The notes under the pieces: generated by a model
What the model was told of the DNA's origin: nothing
The model's input: only the letters and a program-made list of their open reading frames with translations
Database searches by the model: none
Assembly (NCBI RefSeq): GCF_000163895.2
Contig: NC_016630.1
Span: 682,001 to 746,000 of the forward strand
Direction of reading: 5' to 3'
From: Filifactor alocis ATCC 35896
Lineage (GTDB): Bacteria > Bacillota > Clostridia > Peptostreptococcales > Filifactoraceae
Length of the DNA: 64,000 bases
Position numbers and translations under genes: made by a program
Part shown: positions 62,230 to 64,000 of the stretch, piece by piece
How the letters are laid out: every line of letters begins with the position of its first letter
Position numbering within the stretch: the stretch's first letter is position 1

Positions 62230-63633
62230 TTATTCTGCTTCTCTTATCACATAACGATATGTGTTCCCATCATCTTCCGACATTGCATCACTTACCCAAC
62301 GATAATCTATGTTCTCTATTGAAATATAGGAAATACCGTTCTTTTCTACAACATCATCTACATATTCCTTTACACCATTATCAATATAGTATACTTGGTG
62401 TACCTTTTGGTCATATCCGAATTCTACTCCGAAGCTTCTCATGATTGGAGCAAATTCGTACATTACTTCACCTTCAGCATTTTTTGTTGTTTTCAATTTT
62501 ACTTGTGTTCCGTTCTTTTCACTTTTCAATACATTTGTTTTTGTATCTAACACAATTGTATCTTTGACAGCAGGCATATATAAATCCATATACTCTTGTA
62601 GAGTAATTGCTTCTGCTCTTGTCGGTACTTTTACTTCTTTTTTGGCAACTTTTTTAGATTCTGTGTCAATTTTCATATTCACTTTCAAATATAACGGCTC
62701 ATTAACACAGATATTAGCTTCCATTTCGCCTTTATAATTATCCTCAGAGAATGTTTCTTTTGTATTCAAATAACTTCCCTTTAATAATTTTTTTGCATCC
62801 GGAACACTTTTCATAATTTCTTCTTTCTTTCCATTTGCATATTCCTTTTGAATTTCAGCTACACTGTCTCCTTCAGGAATTATTTCTTTCCACTCCATAA
62901 TCTTAAGAATTTGATCTAAGTTCATTACAGTTTTATCAAGAGAATGTACCGCTCTATCAATGAATTCATCAGAGTTCACTTTCATTGTGTAAGTTGCTTG
63001 TCCTTCTTTTTTCAATGGAAGATTGAATTCTATCAACTCAAAAACTTTTTCAAATTTTGTAAACAACTCATCACGCTTTTCGGGATTTGTCATTGTATCC
63101 ATATAGTTTTGCATAAAAACAGTATTTTCCGGAGTCATTGCTTCTCCTGTAAATAACTCTCCCATGCCATTTGCAATTAAAATATATTCCTGTTTTACAT
63201 CAGTTACTCGTTTTGGAAGTTCTCCGTTTGTGGAATATTTCATAATATCTTCCATATAATTTTTACTGATATATACATCTTTTCCGTCTATAAACACTTT
63301 TACATCTTTCAGTTGAAATTTTCCTTTATCATCTTTTCCGCTCAAAAGTGCATAACCTTTTTGTTTCTTACCCTTTTCATTTAAAGTATATCCTTTTATA
63401 TCAAAATCCATGTGTGTCTTTTCTTGTGCAGGCGGTGTTGCGGTTGCTCCTTCTATTAGCGGTATCATACCCGGTGCTGTAATATCCAAACTCAACTTGC
63501 CTGTAGTTTCAAATGATTCCCAATTTGAAACTTTCTTTGCTTCTTCCATATAGGACTTTTGTTCCGGTGTACAGCCTGCCATAGTCCCAAGTGCCATACA
63601 GCTTACTAAAAATAATGCAATTCTTTTTTTCAT
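62230..63633 (-). CDS. Lipoprotein with C-terminal stalk (copper-amine-oxidase N-domain-like) region
   Basis: 467 residues. Lipoprotein signal KKRIALFLVSCMALGTMAGC with Cys at ~21. The middle (45-330) looks like the LppX/DUF6612-type lipoprotein fold (TTGKLSLDI..., KDVKVFIDGKDVYISKNYM). The last ~120 residues (EFAPIMRSFGVEFGYDQKVHQVYYIDNG, split) resemble the stalk domain found in many clostridial surface proteins. Function unknown; likely displayed outside the membrane. Monocistronic as far as visible. Confidence 0.75.
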   Translation of the reverse strand: MKKRIALFLVSCMALGTMAGCTPEQKSYMEEAKKVSNWESFETTGKLSLDITAPGMIPLIEGATATPPAQEKTHMDFDIKGYTLNEKGKKQKGYALLSGKDDKGKFQLKDVKVFIDGKDVYISKNYMEDIMKYSTNGELPKRVTDVKQEYILIANGMGELFTGEAMTPENTVFMQNYMDTMTNPEKRDELFTKFEKVFELIEFNLPLKKEGQATYTMKVNSDEFIDRAVHSLDKTVMNLDQILKIMEWKEIIPEGDSVAEIQKEYANGKKEEIMKSVPDAKKLLKGSYLNTKETFSEDNYKGEMEANICVNEPLYLKVNMKIDTESKKVAKKEVKVPTRAEAITLQEYMDLYMPAVKDTIVLDTKTNVLKSEKNGTQVKLKTTKNAEGEVMYEFAPIMRSFGVEFGYDQKVHQVYYIDNGVKEYVDDVVEKNGISYISIENIDYRWVSDAMSEDDGNTYRYVIREAE

Positions 63634-63833
63634 AACTGTCTCCTCTCTTTAATTGGTACATCCATTTTTATTTTATGCAAACAAATATACTTACTTATTA
63701 TTATATTAAATTTTTTCAAAATTTACAATAATATTCACTATTTTATATTTGATTTGCGTTTATTTTTTATCAATTGAGTAAATTAAGTTCATTCTATTTC
63801 CTATTTTTACTTTTTTCAAAATATGGATCACAT

Positions 63834-64000
63834 TTATTTTGTTTTTCGAAATAGTTCAAAAACATGCCTGATTCCAACTAACTCAATTCCATCTGTCATA
63901 CTTTCTTTCAAGTTGTTTTTTGGAAGAATTACTTTTTGAAATCCCAGTTTTTTCGCCTCAGCAACCCGCTTACCTGCATTCTGAACGCTTCTGATTTCTC
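63834..64000 (-). CDS. radA: RadA recombination/repair protein, C-terminal end (partial)
   Basis: The last 55 codons of a minus-strand gene entering from the right edge: EIRSVQNAGKRVAEAKKLGF, then KVILPKNNLKESMTDGIELVGIRHVFELF. This is the conserved C-terminus of the Lon-like domain of RadA/Sms, a RecA-like branch-migration ATPase also needed for transformation. The remainder lies outside the window. Confidence 0.88.
   Translation of the reverse strand, partial: EIRSVQNAGKRVAEAKKLGFQKVILPKNNLKESMTDGIELVGIRHVFELFRKTK

Overview
The window is a low-GC, strictly bacterial chromosome segment. Its AT-rich spacers, AGGAGG ribosome sites, gene families (DUF4364, DUF2339, YARHG, Dps, a 2[4Fe-4S] ferredoxin, catabolic-type GDH, ackA-DUF177-rpmF) and absence of sporulation genes point to an anaerobic Clostridia member, probably Peptostreptococcaceae. 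An amino-acid fermenter such as Filifactor is a reasonable guess, but this is inference; the 16S gene at 37671-39208 would settle it. Most genes, including the rRNA operon, lie on the minus strand.

Layout. 0-1.3 kb: an S24/LexA-type repressor coupled to a membrane protein. 1.6-8 kb: lepA, rpsT (plus strand, UUG start), holA, a ComEC channel without its nuclease-like domain, an Eis-like acetyltransferase and a DUF2156 protein. 9.4-11.5 kb: a lipoprotein with the ComEC-like metallo-beta-lactamase fold and a YARHG-domain membrane protein. 11.7-16.1 kb: a free-standing str operon (rpsL-rpsG-fusA-tuf). 16.3-23.1 kb: MATE pump, rpmB, HD hydrolase, uvrC and a chimeric uvrC/HD ORF left by a tandem duplication. 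23.4-32.5 kb: a tightly coupled seven-gene operon for an unidentified lipid. It encodes a CarS-like CDP-alcohol synthase, two PEP-synthase-like phosphotransferases, a CDP-alcohol phosphatidyltransferase, a PS-decarboxylase-type enzyme, a UbiA prenyltransferase and a GNAT-type acyltransferase. 33.3-39.8 kb: rRNA operon (16S-23S-tRNA-Ala-5S-tRNA-Val-Tyr-Gly-Arg) with repeated spacer modules, two rrn promoters and clear 16S and 23S processing stems, preceded by tRNA-Ser. 40-44 kb: rpmF, DUF177, ackA, a YeiH exporter and a frameshifted DUF4364 gene. 44.5-52.8 kb: DUF2339 protein, Dps, HAD phosphatase, cinA, ABC exporter and ferredoxin. 54-58.8 kb: gdhA, clpX, clpP, tig. 59-62 kb: an IS30-family element abutting a 5'-truncated MACPF/beta-prism pore-former gene, followed by a diverged fragment of tig. 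62.2-64 kb: a lipoprotein and the 3' end of radA.

The strongest candidate for an undescribed system is the 23.4-32.5 kb lipid operon. Its enzymes parallel the archaeal route from prenyl ether to CDP-alcohol to serine ester to ethanolamine ester, but the genes for the archaeal glycerol-1-phosphate steps are absent here and two histidine-swivel phosphotransferases are present instead. The second focus is the MACPF locus, where an IS, a lost 5' end and a duplicated piece of tig record how the gene arrived or was rearranged. Two dispersed intergenic repeat families, one lying directly behind terminators, are further unexplained structure.
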